This document shows, piece by piece, positions 1 through 6,410 of a stretch of DNA of 6,410 bases. Under the pieces are notes generated by a model, which searched no databases, was not told where the DNA came from, and was given only the letters and a program-made list of their open reading frames with translations. Origin of the DNA: Burkholderiales bacterium (GTDB lineage: Bacteria; Pseudomonadota; Gammaproteobacteria; Burkholderiales; Casimicrobiaceae); NCBI GenBank assembly GCA_031277445.1, contig JAITMH010000077.1, forward strand, positions 1 through 6,410, read 5' to 3'. Within the stretch, counting starts at the first letter, position 1. The number at the start of each line of letters is the position of its first letter. The position numbers were made by a program, and so were the translations under genes.

Positions 1-105
<105 letters not shown>

Positions 106-120
106 CCCGAAAGAATTGAT

Positions 121-386
<266 letters not shown>

Positions 387-400
387 TCTTCCCGACGATC

Positions 401-414
401 CGTTGTTTTCAACG
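401..414 (+). other. Small inverted repeat in the atpE-atpF gap
   Basis: CGTTG (401-405) and CAACG (410-414) are perfect complements around a TTTT loop, in the 46-base gap after the atpE stop. The five-pair stem is weak. It could slow 3' decay of the atpE message or be chance. There is no T-run after it, so it is not a terminator. Confidence 0.3.
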
Positions 415-432
415 AACTGAAAAGGCTCCCGC

Positions 433-903
433 ATGAATATCAATGCGACCCTAATCGCCCAGACGATCACGTTTGCGCTGCTCGTCTGGTTTTGCATGAA
501 GATTATCTGGCCGCCGGTGATTCGCGCACTGGATGCGCGCAAGCAACGGATCGCCGATGGTCTGGCAGATGCAGAACGCGGCAAGCACAGTCTGGAACTG
601 GCCGCCAAGCGCTCGGCAGATGTGTTGCGCGAAGCCAAGGAAAAGGCTTCCGAGATTATTGCGCAGGGCGAGAAGTTAAAGGGCGAAATGCTGGATCAGG
701 CCAAAATCCACGCGCAGGAAGAAGCCGAACGCATCATGATTGCGGCGCGGGCCGAGGTCGGTCAGGAAGTCTCGCGGGCGCGTGAAATGTTGCGGCATCA
801 GGTGGCGGATTTGGCGGTGGCCGGCGCGACGAAAATTTTGCAGCGTGAAGTTGACGCGAAAGCGCACGCCGAATTGTTGGCGGCGCTGAAGCAGGAATTG
901 TAA
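433..903 (+). CDS. atpF: F1Fo ATP synthase subunit b (peripheral stalk)
   Basis: Subunit b dimerises to form the outer stalk that holds the alpha3beta3 head still against the rotor. It has 156 residues, exactly the E. coli length. The N-terminus MNINATLIAQ leads into one transmembrane helix (about 7-26), followed by WPP (26-28), the usual membrane exit. Arg36 corresponds to the conserved E. coli bArg36, and Cys21 sits where E. coli has bCys21. Residues of about 37-122 are a charged, alanine-rich helix with coiled-coil character. The C-terminal VADLAVAGATKILQREVD is the delta-binding end. The AAGG site at 422-425 lies seven bases before the ATG. The stop codon overlaps the atpH ribosome site. 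Confidence 0.97.
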   Translation: MNINATLIAQTITFALLVWFCMKIIWPPVIRALDARKQRIADGLADAERGKHSLELAAKRSADVLREAKEKASEIIAQGEKLKGEMLDQAKIHAQEEAERIMIAARAEVGQEVSRAREMLRHQVADLAVAGATKILQREVDAKAHAELLAALKQEL

Positions 904-915
904 GGCGTTGCCATG
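901..915 (+). promoter_or_regulatory. atpH ribosome binding site overlapping the atpF stop
   Basis: The atpF stop TAA (901-903) reads on into GG, giving AAGG at 902-905, seven bases before the atpH ATG at 913. The shared bases suggest coupled termination and re-initiation between b and delta (inference). Confidence 0.6.
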
Positions 916-1449
916 GCTGAACGATTGACCGTTGCCCGTCCCTACGCCGAAGCCGTGTTTGCGCTGGCGGCTGAGGAACAAAAGTTGCCGCACTGGCAAT
1001 CGGCGCTGGCGTTGTTGCGGGCGGTGAGCGAAGCGCCGAAGATGCGCGATCTGCTCAACAATCCCAAGACGGATACCGCCGTCAAAACGAAGACGTTTTT
1101 GGACGTGTGCGGCGATGCGCTGGACGCCGGAGGGCGGCGTCTGGTGGAGGTGTTGTTGCAATCCGGTCGGATCGGGTTGATGGCGGAAATCGAGAGGCTG
1201 TTTTTGCTGCGCAAGGAAGCGGCGGAAGGCACGGTTGAAGCCGCTATCGAAACGGCGTTGCCGCTGGACGCGACGCAGGAAAACGAAATACGGGCGGCGT
1301 TGGCAAAACACACCGGCAGAAAGGTGGAAGCACAGATTTCCGTCAATCCGGCGCTGATCGGCGGTACGCGGATTACGGTCGGCGATACGGTGATTGATGC
1401 TTCTGTGCAGGGGCGGTTGGCGGTGATGGCGCGCGAGTTACATGCTTGA
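913..1449 (+). CDS. atpH: F1Fo ATP synthase subunit delta
   Basis: Delta sits on top of the F1 head and ties it to the b dimer of the outer stalk (the OSCP role). It has 178 residues against 177 in E. coli. The N-terminal helical domain (about 1-105) begins ERLTVARPYAEAVFALA, typical of the family, which contacts an alpha N-terminus. The conserved C-terminal block LIGGTRITVGDTVIDASVQGRL (about 148-169) matches the family signature IGG...GD.VID.SV.GRL. The ATG at 913 is supported by the AAGG site and by family length. Nothing is missing or broken. It lies nine bases after atpF and 68 bases before atpA, the widest gap inside this operon segment. Confidence 0.97.
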   Translation: MAERLTVARPYAEAVFALAAEEQKLPHWQSALALLRAVSEAPKMRDLLNNPKTDTAVKTKTFLDVCGDALDAGGRRLVEVLLQSGRIGLMAEIERLFLLRKEAAEGTVEAAIETALPLDATQENEIRAALAKHTGRKVEAQISVNPALIGGTRITVGDTVIDASVQGRLAVMARELHA

Positions 1450-1490
1450 CGTTTGACACGGGACACAGGCCGGACTTTTTGAATTAAGCG

Positions 1491-1505
1491 ATGCCCTTGG
1501 GGCAT
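1491..1505 (+). other. Perfect hairpin just before the atpA ribosome site
   Basis: ATGCCC (1491-1496) and GGGCAT (1500-1505) are exact complements around TTG, in the 68-base atpH-atpA gap. The stem ends two bases before the TGAGGA Shine-Dalgarno at 1508-1513. It could tune access to the atpA start or mark an RNA processing point. It has no T-run, so it is not a terminator. Function is inference. Confidence 0.45.
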
Positions 1506-1507
1506 GA

Positions 1508-1520
1508 TGAGGACACCATG
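1508..1520 (+). promoter_or_regulatory. atpA ribosome binding site that decides the start
   Basis: TGAGGA at 1508-1513 lies four bases before the ATG at 1518. The other in-frame ATG at 1491 has no recognisable Shine-Dalgarno and lies inside a hairpin. It would add nine residues (MPLGHDEDT) not seen in the family. The downstream start is therefore preferred. Confidence 0.8.
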
Positions 1521-3059
1521 CAGTTGAATCCTTCTGAAATCAGCGAACTGATTAAAAACAAGATCCAGAATCTCGACACCCACGCCGAGATCAAGACACA
1601 GGGAACCGTGATTTCCGTGACCGACGGCATCTGCCGCATTCACGGACTGTCGGACGCGATGCAAGGCGAAATGCTGGAGTTTCCCGGCAACGCCTTCGGT
1701 CTGGCGCTGAACCTTGAGCGTGACTCGGTCGGCGCTGTGGTGCTCGGTGAATACGAACATATCTCCGAAGGCGATACCGTCAAATGCACGGGACGCATTC
1801 TGGAAGTGCCGGTGGGGCCGGAATTGATTGGTCGTGTCGTCAATTCGCTGGGTCAGCCGATTGACGGCAAAGGGCCGATCAACGCCAGGATGACCGACGT
1901 GATCGAAAAAGTGGCGCCCGGCGTGATTGCGCGTCAATCGGTGTCGCAGCCGGTGCAGACCGGATTGAAATCCATCGACGCGATGGTGCCGATTGGTCGC
2001 GGTCAGCGCGAATTGATCATCGGCGACCGTCAAACCGGAAAAACGGCGGTGGCGGTCGATACCATCATCAACCAGAAGGGCAAAGACCTGATCTGCGTTT
2101 ACGTTGCCATCGGTCAGAAAGCCTCGTCGATCAAGAGCGTGATCCGCAAGCTGGAAGAACACGGCGCGATGGAATACACCATTATCGTCGCGGCGTCGGC
2201 GTCCGATTCGGCGGCGATGCAGTACATCGCGCCTTATTCGGGTTGCACGATGGGCGAATACTTCCGCGACCGTGGTCAGGACGCGCTGATTATTTACGAC
2301 GATTTGACCAAACAGGCCTGGGCCTACCGGCAAGTGTCGCTGTTGCTGCGCCGCCCACCGGGACGCGAAGCGTATCCGGGCGACGTGTTTTATTTGCACT
2401 CGCGTTTGCTCGAACGCGCTGCGCGAGTCAATCCCGATTATGTTGAAAAATTCACCAACGGCGAAGTCAAAGGCAAAACCGGTTCGCTGACGGCGCTGCC
2501 GATCATCGAAACGCAGGCCGGCGACGTGACCGCGTTCGTGCCGACCAACGTGATTTCAATTACCGACGGTCAAATCTTTCTGGAAACCGACCTTTTCAAC
2601 GCCGGTATTCGTCCGGCGATCAACGCCGGTATTTCCGTGTCGCGGGTCGGCGGCGCGGCGCAAACCAAAGTGATCAAGAAGCTTGGCGGCGGTGTGCGTC
2701 TGGCGCTGGCGCAGTACCGCGAATTGGCGGCATTCGCGCAGTTTGCGTCCGACCTCGACGACGCCACCCGCAAACAGTTGGATCGTGGGCGCATGGTGAC
2801 GGAACTGATGAAGCAGCCGCAGTACGAACCGTTGCAGGTTTTTGAAATGGCGCTGACGCTGTTTGCCGTCGAAAAAGGTTACCTCGACGATGTGCCGGTC
2901 GAAAAAGCGCTGATTTTTGAGAGCGCCATGCGTCAGTTCATGAAAAGCAAGTACGGCGAATTGATGAACCGCATTGAAGACAAGAAAGAACTGAGCGGCG
3001 ACGACGAAAAAGCGTTGGCGGCGGCGATGGAAGACTTCAAGAAAACCGGCACGTACTAA
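1518..3059 (+). CDS. atpA: F1Fo ATP synthase subunit alpha
   Basis: Alpha alternates with beta in the F1 hexamer; it binds non-catalytic nucleotide and supplies the arginine finger to the catalytic sites. From the ATG at 1518 it has 513 residues, exactly the E. coli length, and opens [12 protein letters not shown], in register with E. coli MQLNSTEISELI. The beta-barrel domain spans about 25-95. Walker A is GDRQTGKT at 169-176 (Lys175, Thr176, same numbers as E. coli). Walker B lies around ALIIYDDL (256-263). The signature [14 protein letters not shown] (366-379) contains Arg376, the arginine finger. The C-terminal helical domain runs from about 380 to the end. An ATG at 1491 is in frame but less likely. 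atpG follows after 12 bases. Confidence 0.98.
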   Translation: MQLNPSEISELIKNKIQNLDTHAEIKTQGTVISVTDGICRIHGLSDAMQGEMLEFPGNAFGLALNLERDSVGAVVLGEYEHISEGDTVKCTGRILEVPVGPELIGRVVNSLGQPIDGKGPINARMTDVIEKVAPGVIARQSVSQPVQTGLKSIDAMVPIGRGQRELIIGDRQTGKTAVAVDTIINQKGKDLICVYVAIGQKASSIKSVIRKLEEHGAMEYTIIVAASASDSAAMQYIAPYSGCTMGEYFRDRGQDALIIYDDLTKQAWAYRQVSLLLRRPPGREAYPGDVFYLHSRLLERAARVNPDYVEKFTNGEVKGKTGSLTALPIIETQAGDVTAFVPTNVISITDGQIFLETDLFNAGIRPAINAGISVSRVGGAAQTKVIKKLGGGVRLALAQYRELAAFAQFASDLDDATRKQLDRGRMVTELMKQPQYEPLQVFEMALTLFAVEKGYLDDVPVEKALIFESAMRQFMKSKYGELMNRIEDKKELSGDDEKALAAAMEDFKKTGTY

Positions 3060-3074
3060 GGCGAACACACAATG
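3057..3074 (+). promoter_or_regulatory. atpG ribosome binding site overlapping the atpA stop
   Basis: The atpA stop TAA (3057-3059) continues into GG, forming AAGG at 3058-3061, ten bases before the atpG ATG at 3072. This is the same arrangement as at atpF-atpH and suggests translational coupling (inference). Confidence 0.5.
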
Positions 3075-3962
3075 GCAGGCTCGAAAGAGATACGCACCAA
3101 GATCAAAAGCGTGCAAAACACGCGCAAGATCACCAAAGCGATGGAAATGGTGGCGGCGTCAAAGATGCGCAAAGCGCAGGATCGCATGCGTGCGTCGCGG
3201 CCTTATCTCGAGCGGATGTTTTATATCGCGTCGCACGTCGCGACGGCCAGCACCGAATACCGCCATCCGTTTCTGGTGCAGCGCGAAACCGTCAAGCGCA
3301 TCGGCGCGGTCATCATCTCCACCGACAAAGGATTGTGCGGCGGCTTGAACACCAACCTGTTGCGGATGGTGATGCAGCAACACAAAGCCTGGAGAGCGGA
3401 AAAACTGGAAGTCGATTACGTGGCCATCGGCAACAAAGGATTGGGTTTCCTGTCGCGGATGGGCGCCAACATCCTGTCCAGCGTGGTGCATCTTGGCGAT
3501 GTGCCGCACATCGACCGGTTGGTCGGGCCGCTGAAACCGTTGTTCGATGCGTACATCAACGGCGACATCGACGAAATTTATGTGTTTTCGACCGGCTTCG
3601 TCAACACGATGAGGCAACTGGCGCGTAAAGACCTGCTGCTTCCGGTGCCGCCGGAGTTTCGGACGCCGACCGGCGAAGTGCGCAAAACCGAAGCGCAGCA
3701 CGGGCGGTGGGATTACATTTACGAGCCGGACGCCAAAGCGTTGCTGGACGGCGTGATGCGCCGCTACATCGAAGCGGTGATTTATCAAGTGCTGGCCGAG
3801 AACATGGCGTCGGAGCAATCGGCGCGAATGGTGGCGATGAAAGCGGCGTCCGACAACGCCAACAAAATCATCAACGAATTGCAACTGGTTTACAACAAGA
3901 CACGGCAAGCGGCGATCACCCAGGAATTGACGGAGATCGTCGGCGGCGCCGCAGCGGTTTAA
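3072..3962 (+). CDS. atpG: F1Fo ATP synthase subunit gamma
   Basis: Gamma is the central rotor shaft that turns inside the alpha3beta3 ring and sits on the c-ring. It has 296 residues against 287 in E. coli. The N-terminal helix [19 protein letters not shown] continues into [20 protein letters not shown], and the C-terminal helix has [20 protein letters not shown]; these pair as the coiled-coil shaft. The ITKAMEMVA part carries the conserved methionine near position 23. The middle domain has [11 protein letters not shown], a family signature. Most of the extra length is a loop at about 192-212, before WDYIYEPD (from Trp213), roughly eight residues longer than in E. coli. The AAGG site supports the start. 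It sits between alpha and beta, the fixed family order. Confidence 0.97.
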   Translation: MAGSKEIRTKIKSVQNTRKITKAMEMVAASKMRKAQDRMRASRPYLERMFYIASHVATASTEYRHPFLVQRETVKRIGAVIISTDKGLCGGLNTNLLRMVMQQHKAWRAEKLEVDYVAIGNKGLGFLSRMGANILSSVVHLGDVPHIDRLVGPLKPLFDAYINGDIDEIYVFSTGFVNTMRQLARKDLLLPVPPEFRTPTGEVRKTEAQHGRWDYIYEPDAKALLDGVMRRYIEAVIYQVLAENMASEQSARMVAMKAASDNANKIINELQLVYNKTRQAAITQELTEIVGGAAAV

Positions 3963-3990
3963 CGAATTGAGATTAGCGAGCAGGAGTTAG

Positions 3991-5391
<1,401 letters not shown>

Positions 5392-5394
<3 letters not shown>

Positions 5395-5409
5395 AGGAAA
5401 CACGTTATG
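5392..5409 (+). promoter_or_regulatory. atpC ribosome binding site overlapping the atpD stop
   Basis: The atpD stop TAA (5392-5394) runs into AGGA, giving AAGGA at 5394-5398, eight bases before the atpC ATG at 5407. It is the third junction in this operon where stop codon and Shine-Dalgarno share bases. Confidence 0.6.
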
Positions 5410-5838
5410 AGCAGCACAATACGTGTCGATGTCGTCAGCGCCGAAGAACTGATCTTCTCCGGCCCGGTCGAATTCGTCGCATTGCCGGGCGTCTGCGGTG
5501 AACTCGGTATTTACCCGCGTCACGCGCCGCTTCTCACGCAGATCAAACCCGGCGCCGTGCGGCTCAAGCTGCCCGACAAAGCGCAGGAAGAAGTCATCTT
5601 TGTGCAAGGCGGGTTTCTGGAAGTGCAGCCGAGTTTGGTGACCGTGCTTGCCGATACCGCGATCCGCGCCAAAGACCTCGACGAAAAAGCGGCGGCGGAA
5701 GCGAAAAAGAAAGCCGAAGAAGCGATGCTCAACCGCTCATCGAAAGAAGACATCGCCCGCGCCGAAGCAGAGTTGGCGGCGGTCATGGCGCAAATGGAAA
5801 TCCTGCGCAAATACAAAAATCGCGCAGAAGTGCGTTAA
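5407..5838 (+). CDS. atpC: F1Fo ATP synthase subunit epsilon
   Basis: Epsilon binds gamma and the c-ring and can block ATP hydrolysis with its C-terminal helices. It has 143 residues, near the usual 135-142. The N-terminal beta-sandwich (about 1-85) carries [27 protein letters not shown] (31-44) and the [16 protein letters not shown] block, all typical. The C-terminal helical hairpin (about 90-140) is rich in Ala, Glu and Lys. The position of the family's I/L-D-x-x-R-A ATP-binding motif reads LDEKAA (91-96), so the usual arginine is absent; E. coli has LDEARA there. This may alter nucleotide-linked inhibition, but that is inference. It is the last gene of the operon; no glmU follows within the window. 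Confidence 0.97.
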   Translation: MSSTIRVDVVSAEELIFSGPVEFVALPGVCGELGIYPRHAPLLTQIKPGAVRLKLPDKAQEEVIFVQGGFLEVQPSLVTVLADTAIRAKDLDEKAAAEAKKKAEEAMLNRSSKEDIARAEAELAAVMAQMEILRKYKNRAEVR

Positions 5839-5854
5839 TCAGGGATCAAATTTC

Positions 5855-5884
5855 GTAGGGTGGGCAAAGCGAAGCGTGCCCACC
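5855..5884 (+). repeat. REP-like hairpin 1 with 5' GTAG
   Basis: GTAG (5855-5858) is followed by the stem GGTGGGCA (5859-5866, sharing no base with GTAG) and its exact complement TGCCCACC (5877-5884), around the loop AAGCGAAGCG. A GTAG tetranucleotide at the foot of a palindrome is the known mark of REP sequences mobilised by RAYT proteins. It starts 16 bases after the atpC stop. Membership of a RAYT-mobilised family is inference. Confidence 0.65.
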
Positions 5885-5896
5885 GTTCAAATCAAA

Positions 5897-5926
5897 GGGC
5901 GGGTTTCAACCCCGCCCATTTTGTTT
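5897..5926 (+). terminator. Probable atp operon terminator (repeat-derived)
   Basis: GGGCGGG (5897-5903) and CCCGCCC (5911-5917) form a seven-pair GC stem around TTTCAAC. The stem is followed by ATTTTGTTT (5918-5926) and preceded by an A-rich stretch. GC stem plus T-rich run, 58 bases after the atpC stop, fits a rho-independent terminator. The T-run is broken by one G, so strength is uncertain. The same palindrome recurs inverted at 6190-6210, so the terminator seems to be made from a repeat element. Confidence 0.5.
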
Positions 5927-5953
5927 GTGTCTCACGCGAAGCCGCGAAGAAGA
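5897..5953 (-). repeat. Composite element, copy A
   Basis: Read on the minus strand, this copy runs TCTTCT, then CGCG-N4-CGCG followed by TGA, then an ACAAACAAAA-like spacer, then the GGGCGGG palindrome. Copy B (6160-6210) has the same parts in the same order on the plus strand. The first 23 bases agree at about 20 positions; copy A has a few extra spacer bases. Its palindrome is less perfect than that of copy B. Confidence 0.65.
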
Positions 5954-5962
5954 ACTCAAAGC

Positions 5963-6000
5963 ACCTTCCCCCGCTTGCGGGGGAAGGTTGGGATGGGGGG
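5963..6000 (+). repeat. C/G-rich palindrome with G-rich tail, plus orientation
   Basis: ACCTTCCCCCGC (5963-5974) and GCGGGGGAAGGT (5977-5988) are perfect complements over twelve bases with only TT between. The tail TGGGATGGGGGG (5989-6000) follows. The same design, a C-rich palindrome and then a tail with GGGATGGGG, occurs inverted at the window end. Elements of this kind are scattered between genes in many proteobacterial genomes. No T-run follows, so it is not a standard terminator. Confidence 0.7.
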
Positions 6001-6015
6001 ATCAGGGCGTAGCAC

Positions 6016-6051
6016 GTAGGTTGGACAAGCCGCAAAGCGGCGCAGTCCAAC
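6016..6051 (+). repeat. REP-like hairpin 2 with 5' GTAG and internal bulge
   Basis: GTAG (6016-6019) heads an outer stem GTTGGAC (6020-6026) / GTCCAAC (6045-6051). An inner stem GCCGC (6029-6033) / GCGGC (6037-6041) closes an AAA loop. The two are separated by an uneven internal loop (AA against GCA). A GTAG foot with a bulged palindrome is the standard shape of RAYT-recognised REPs. The 5' part GTAG-N2-TGG-R-CAA is shared with the hairpin at 5855. Confidence 0.7.
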
Positions 6052-6071
6052 AACCCAAGCATCAAATCAGT

Positions 6072-6084
6072 GGCGCTTCGCGCC
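6072..6084. repeat. Small hairpin
   Basis: GGCGC (6072-6076) and GCGCC (6080-6084) pair around TTC. It is short and GC-rich. It carries the CGCTTCGCG core that recurs across the region, so it may be a fragment of a larger element. Confidence 0.35.
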
Positions 6085-6102
6085 GGAAAAAAGACTTCCC
6101 GG

Positions 6103-6137
6103 TTCTGCGACTTCGCGCAGAATGACGCGCTTCGCTT
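6103..6137. repeat. TGAC-tailed hairpin element, copy 1
   Basis: TTCTGCG (6103-6109) and CGCAGAA (6116-6122) form a seven-pair stem around ACTTCG, followed by TGAC and CGCTTCGCTT. Copy 2 at 6278-6312 is identical at 32 of 35 bases. On the minus strand it reads GTCATTCTGCG, reminiscent of the widespread GTCATTCC-type intergenic repeats of proteobacteria (resemblance only). Confidence 0.65.
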
Positions 6138-6148
6138 GTCCAGGCTAC
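6127..6148 (-). repeat. Truncated GTAG-headed half element
   Basis: On the minus strand this reads GTAGCC, then TGGACAAGC, then GAAGCGCG. Its 5' portion matches hairpin 2 (GTAGGT, TGGACAAGC), but the closing arm GTCCA is missing. It overlaps the end of the TGAC-tailed hairpin at 6103, so the two families appear fused. Confidence 0.5.
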
Positions 6149-6159
6149 GCGTTCGCCTT

Positions 6160-6214
6160 TCTTCTCCGCGCCTCCGCGTGAAAACAAAAGGGCGGGTTTG
6201 AAACCCGCCCCTAC
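6160..6214 (+). repeat. Composite element, copy B, ending in a REP-like hairpin with GTAG
   Basis: It starts TCTTCT, then CGCG (6167-6170), CCTC, CGCG (6175-6178), TGA and an A-rich spacer. It ends in a near-perfect palindrome: GGGCGGGTTT (6190-6199) and AAACCCGCCC (6201-6210) with a single G at the centre. CTAC (6211-6214) follows, which is GTAG on the minus strand, so the palindrome is a REP-like unit facing the opposite way to hairpins 1 and 2. Confidence 0.7.
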
Positions 6215-6270
6215 GCTCACAATAGACGCCGAAATTTTCTTTGCGTTCTTTACGGTTAATTTTTTCTGGA

Positions 6271-6321
6271 TTCTGCGTCCTGCGACTTCGCGCAGGATGA
6301 CACGCTTCGCTTCGCGCAGAA
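6271..6321. repeat. TGAC-tailed hairpin element, copy 2, nested in an outer stem
   Basis: The inner stem TCCTGCG (6278-6284) / CGCAGGA (6291-6297) encloses ACTTCG. An outer stem TTCTGCG (6271-6277) / CGCAGAA (6315-6321) directly abuts its 5' side. The outer arms are identical to the stem arms of copy 1. The layout looks like one copy inserted into or duplicated within another. Confidence 0.6.
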
Positions 6322-6370
6322 TGACGGAGCCGGGTGGTGTGACGTTTTTCTGATACCAAATTCCTGATAA

Positions 6371-6408
6371 CCCCATCCCCACCCAAACCCTCCCCTTGAA
6401 GGGGAGGG
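6371..6408 (-). repeat. C/G-rich palindrome with G-rich tail, minus orientation
   Basis: CCCTCCCCTT (6388-6397) and AAGGGGAGGG (6399-6408) are exact complements with one central G. Read on the minus strand, the palindrome is followed by TTTGGGTGGGGATGGGG (6387 down to 6371). This is the same architecture as 5963-6000, in the other direction. The element may continue past the window end. Confidence 0.65.
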
Positions 6409-6410
6409 CT

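Larger units (their letters stand above)
5839..6410. other. Gene-free repeat mosaic downstream of the atp operon
   Basis: No credible coding region is present in these 572 bases. Open frames on both strands, including a minus-strand frame of 164 codons (5892-6386), merely run through palindromic repeats; they are rich in Arg and Ser and resemble no family. The stretch holds at least nine separate inverted repeats, listed individually. Between them lie short T-rich or C-rich bits, for example 6230-6270, which show no structure I can name. No transposase or RAYT (REP-associated tyrosine transposase) gene is in the window. Confidence 0.85.

Noticed and set aside
1491..1517. Upstream ATG giving alpha nine more residues
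   Set aside because: It lacks a Shine-Dalgarno, falls in a hairpin, and adds residues foreign to the family; the ATG at 1518 gives the exact E. coli length.
942..2399. Minus-strand open frame of 485 codons opposite atpH and atpA
   Set aside because: It is a shadow of the codon bias of the true genes: very rich in Arg, His and Gln, no recognisable motif, and lying across two confident conserved genes.
5892..6386. Minus-strand open frame of 164 codons in the downstream region
   Set aside because: It runs straight through several palindromic repeats; pieces such as HSARSEACHPARSRR are translated repeat DNA, a common source of false hypothetical proteins.
5855..6408. CRISPR array
   Set aside because: Repeats are palindromes of different sequence, in both orientations and at irregular spacing; there are no regular direct repeats with uniform spacers.
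5839..6410. tRNA or other structured RNA gene
   Set aside because: The hairpins do not form a cloverleaf and no T-loop or anticodon arm is seen; they are explained by repeat elements.

Overview
This window holds most of a bacterial F1Fo ATP synthase (atp) operon, all on the + strand, followed by about 570 bases of non-coding DNA packed with palindromic repeats. The gene order is atpB (3' end only), atpE, atpF, atpH, atpA, atpG, atpD, atpC, the classic proteobacterial order a-c-b-delta-alpha-gamma-beta-epsilon. Subunit lengths and residues match the E. coli family closely: c has 79 residues, b 156 and alpha 513. The N-termini of alpha ([19 protein letters not shown]) and gamma ([19 protein letters not shown]) look most like Betaproteobacteria, with Gammaproteobacteria the next possibility. 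The sequence alone does not support a genus.

Bases 1-5838 are ordinary, intact and tightly packed operon. Intergenic gaps are 9 to 68 bases. Every gene has a plausible Shine-Dalgarno (SD) site, and three of these overlap the stop codon of the gene before. Subunits a, c and b form the membrane Fo motor and stator stalk. Delta joins b to the alpha3beta3 head. Gamma and epsilon form the rotor stalk, and beta carries the catalytic sites. All diagnostic catalytic and proton-path residues visible in the window are present, so the enzyme should be a working H+-type ATP synthase. The operon promoter and any atpI lie upstream, outside the window.

Bases 5839-6410 contain no credible gene. They form a mosaic of at least nine hairpins: three hairpins and one truncated unit headed by GTAG (a REP-like hallmark), two inverted copies of a composite element of about 55 bases, two copies of a 35-base hairpin element whose stem changes compensate each other, and two C/G-rich palindromes with G-rich tails in opposite orientation. 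One GC-rich hairpin followed by a T-rich run, 58 bases after atpC, is the best candidate for the operon terminator.

I do not see an undescribed biological system among the genes. The part worth a second look is the repeat mosaic, which looks like a landing zone for mobile palindromic elements of the REP/MITE kind.
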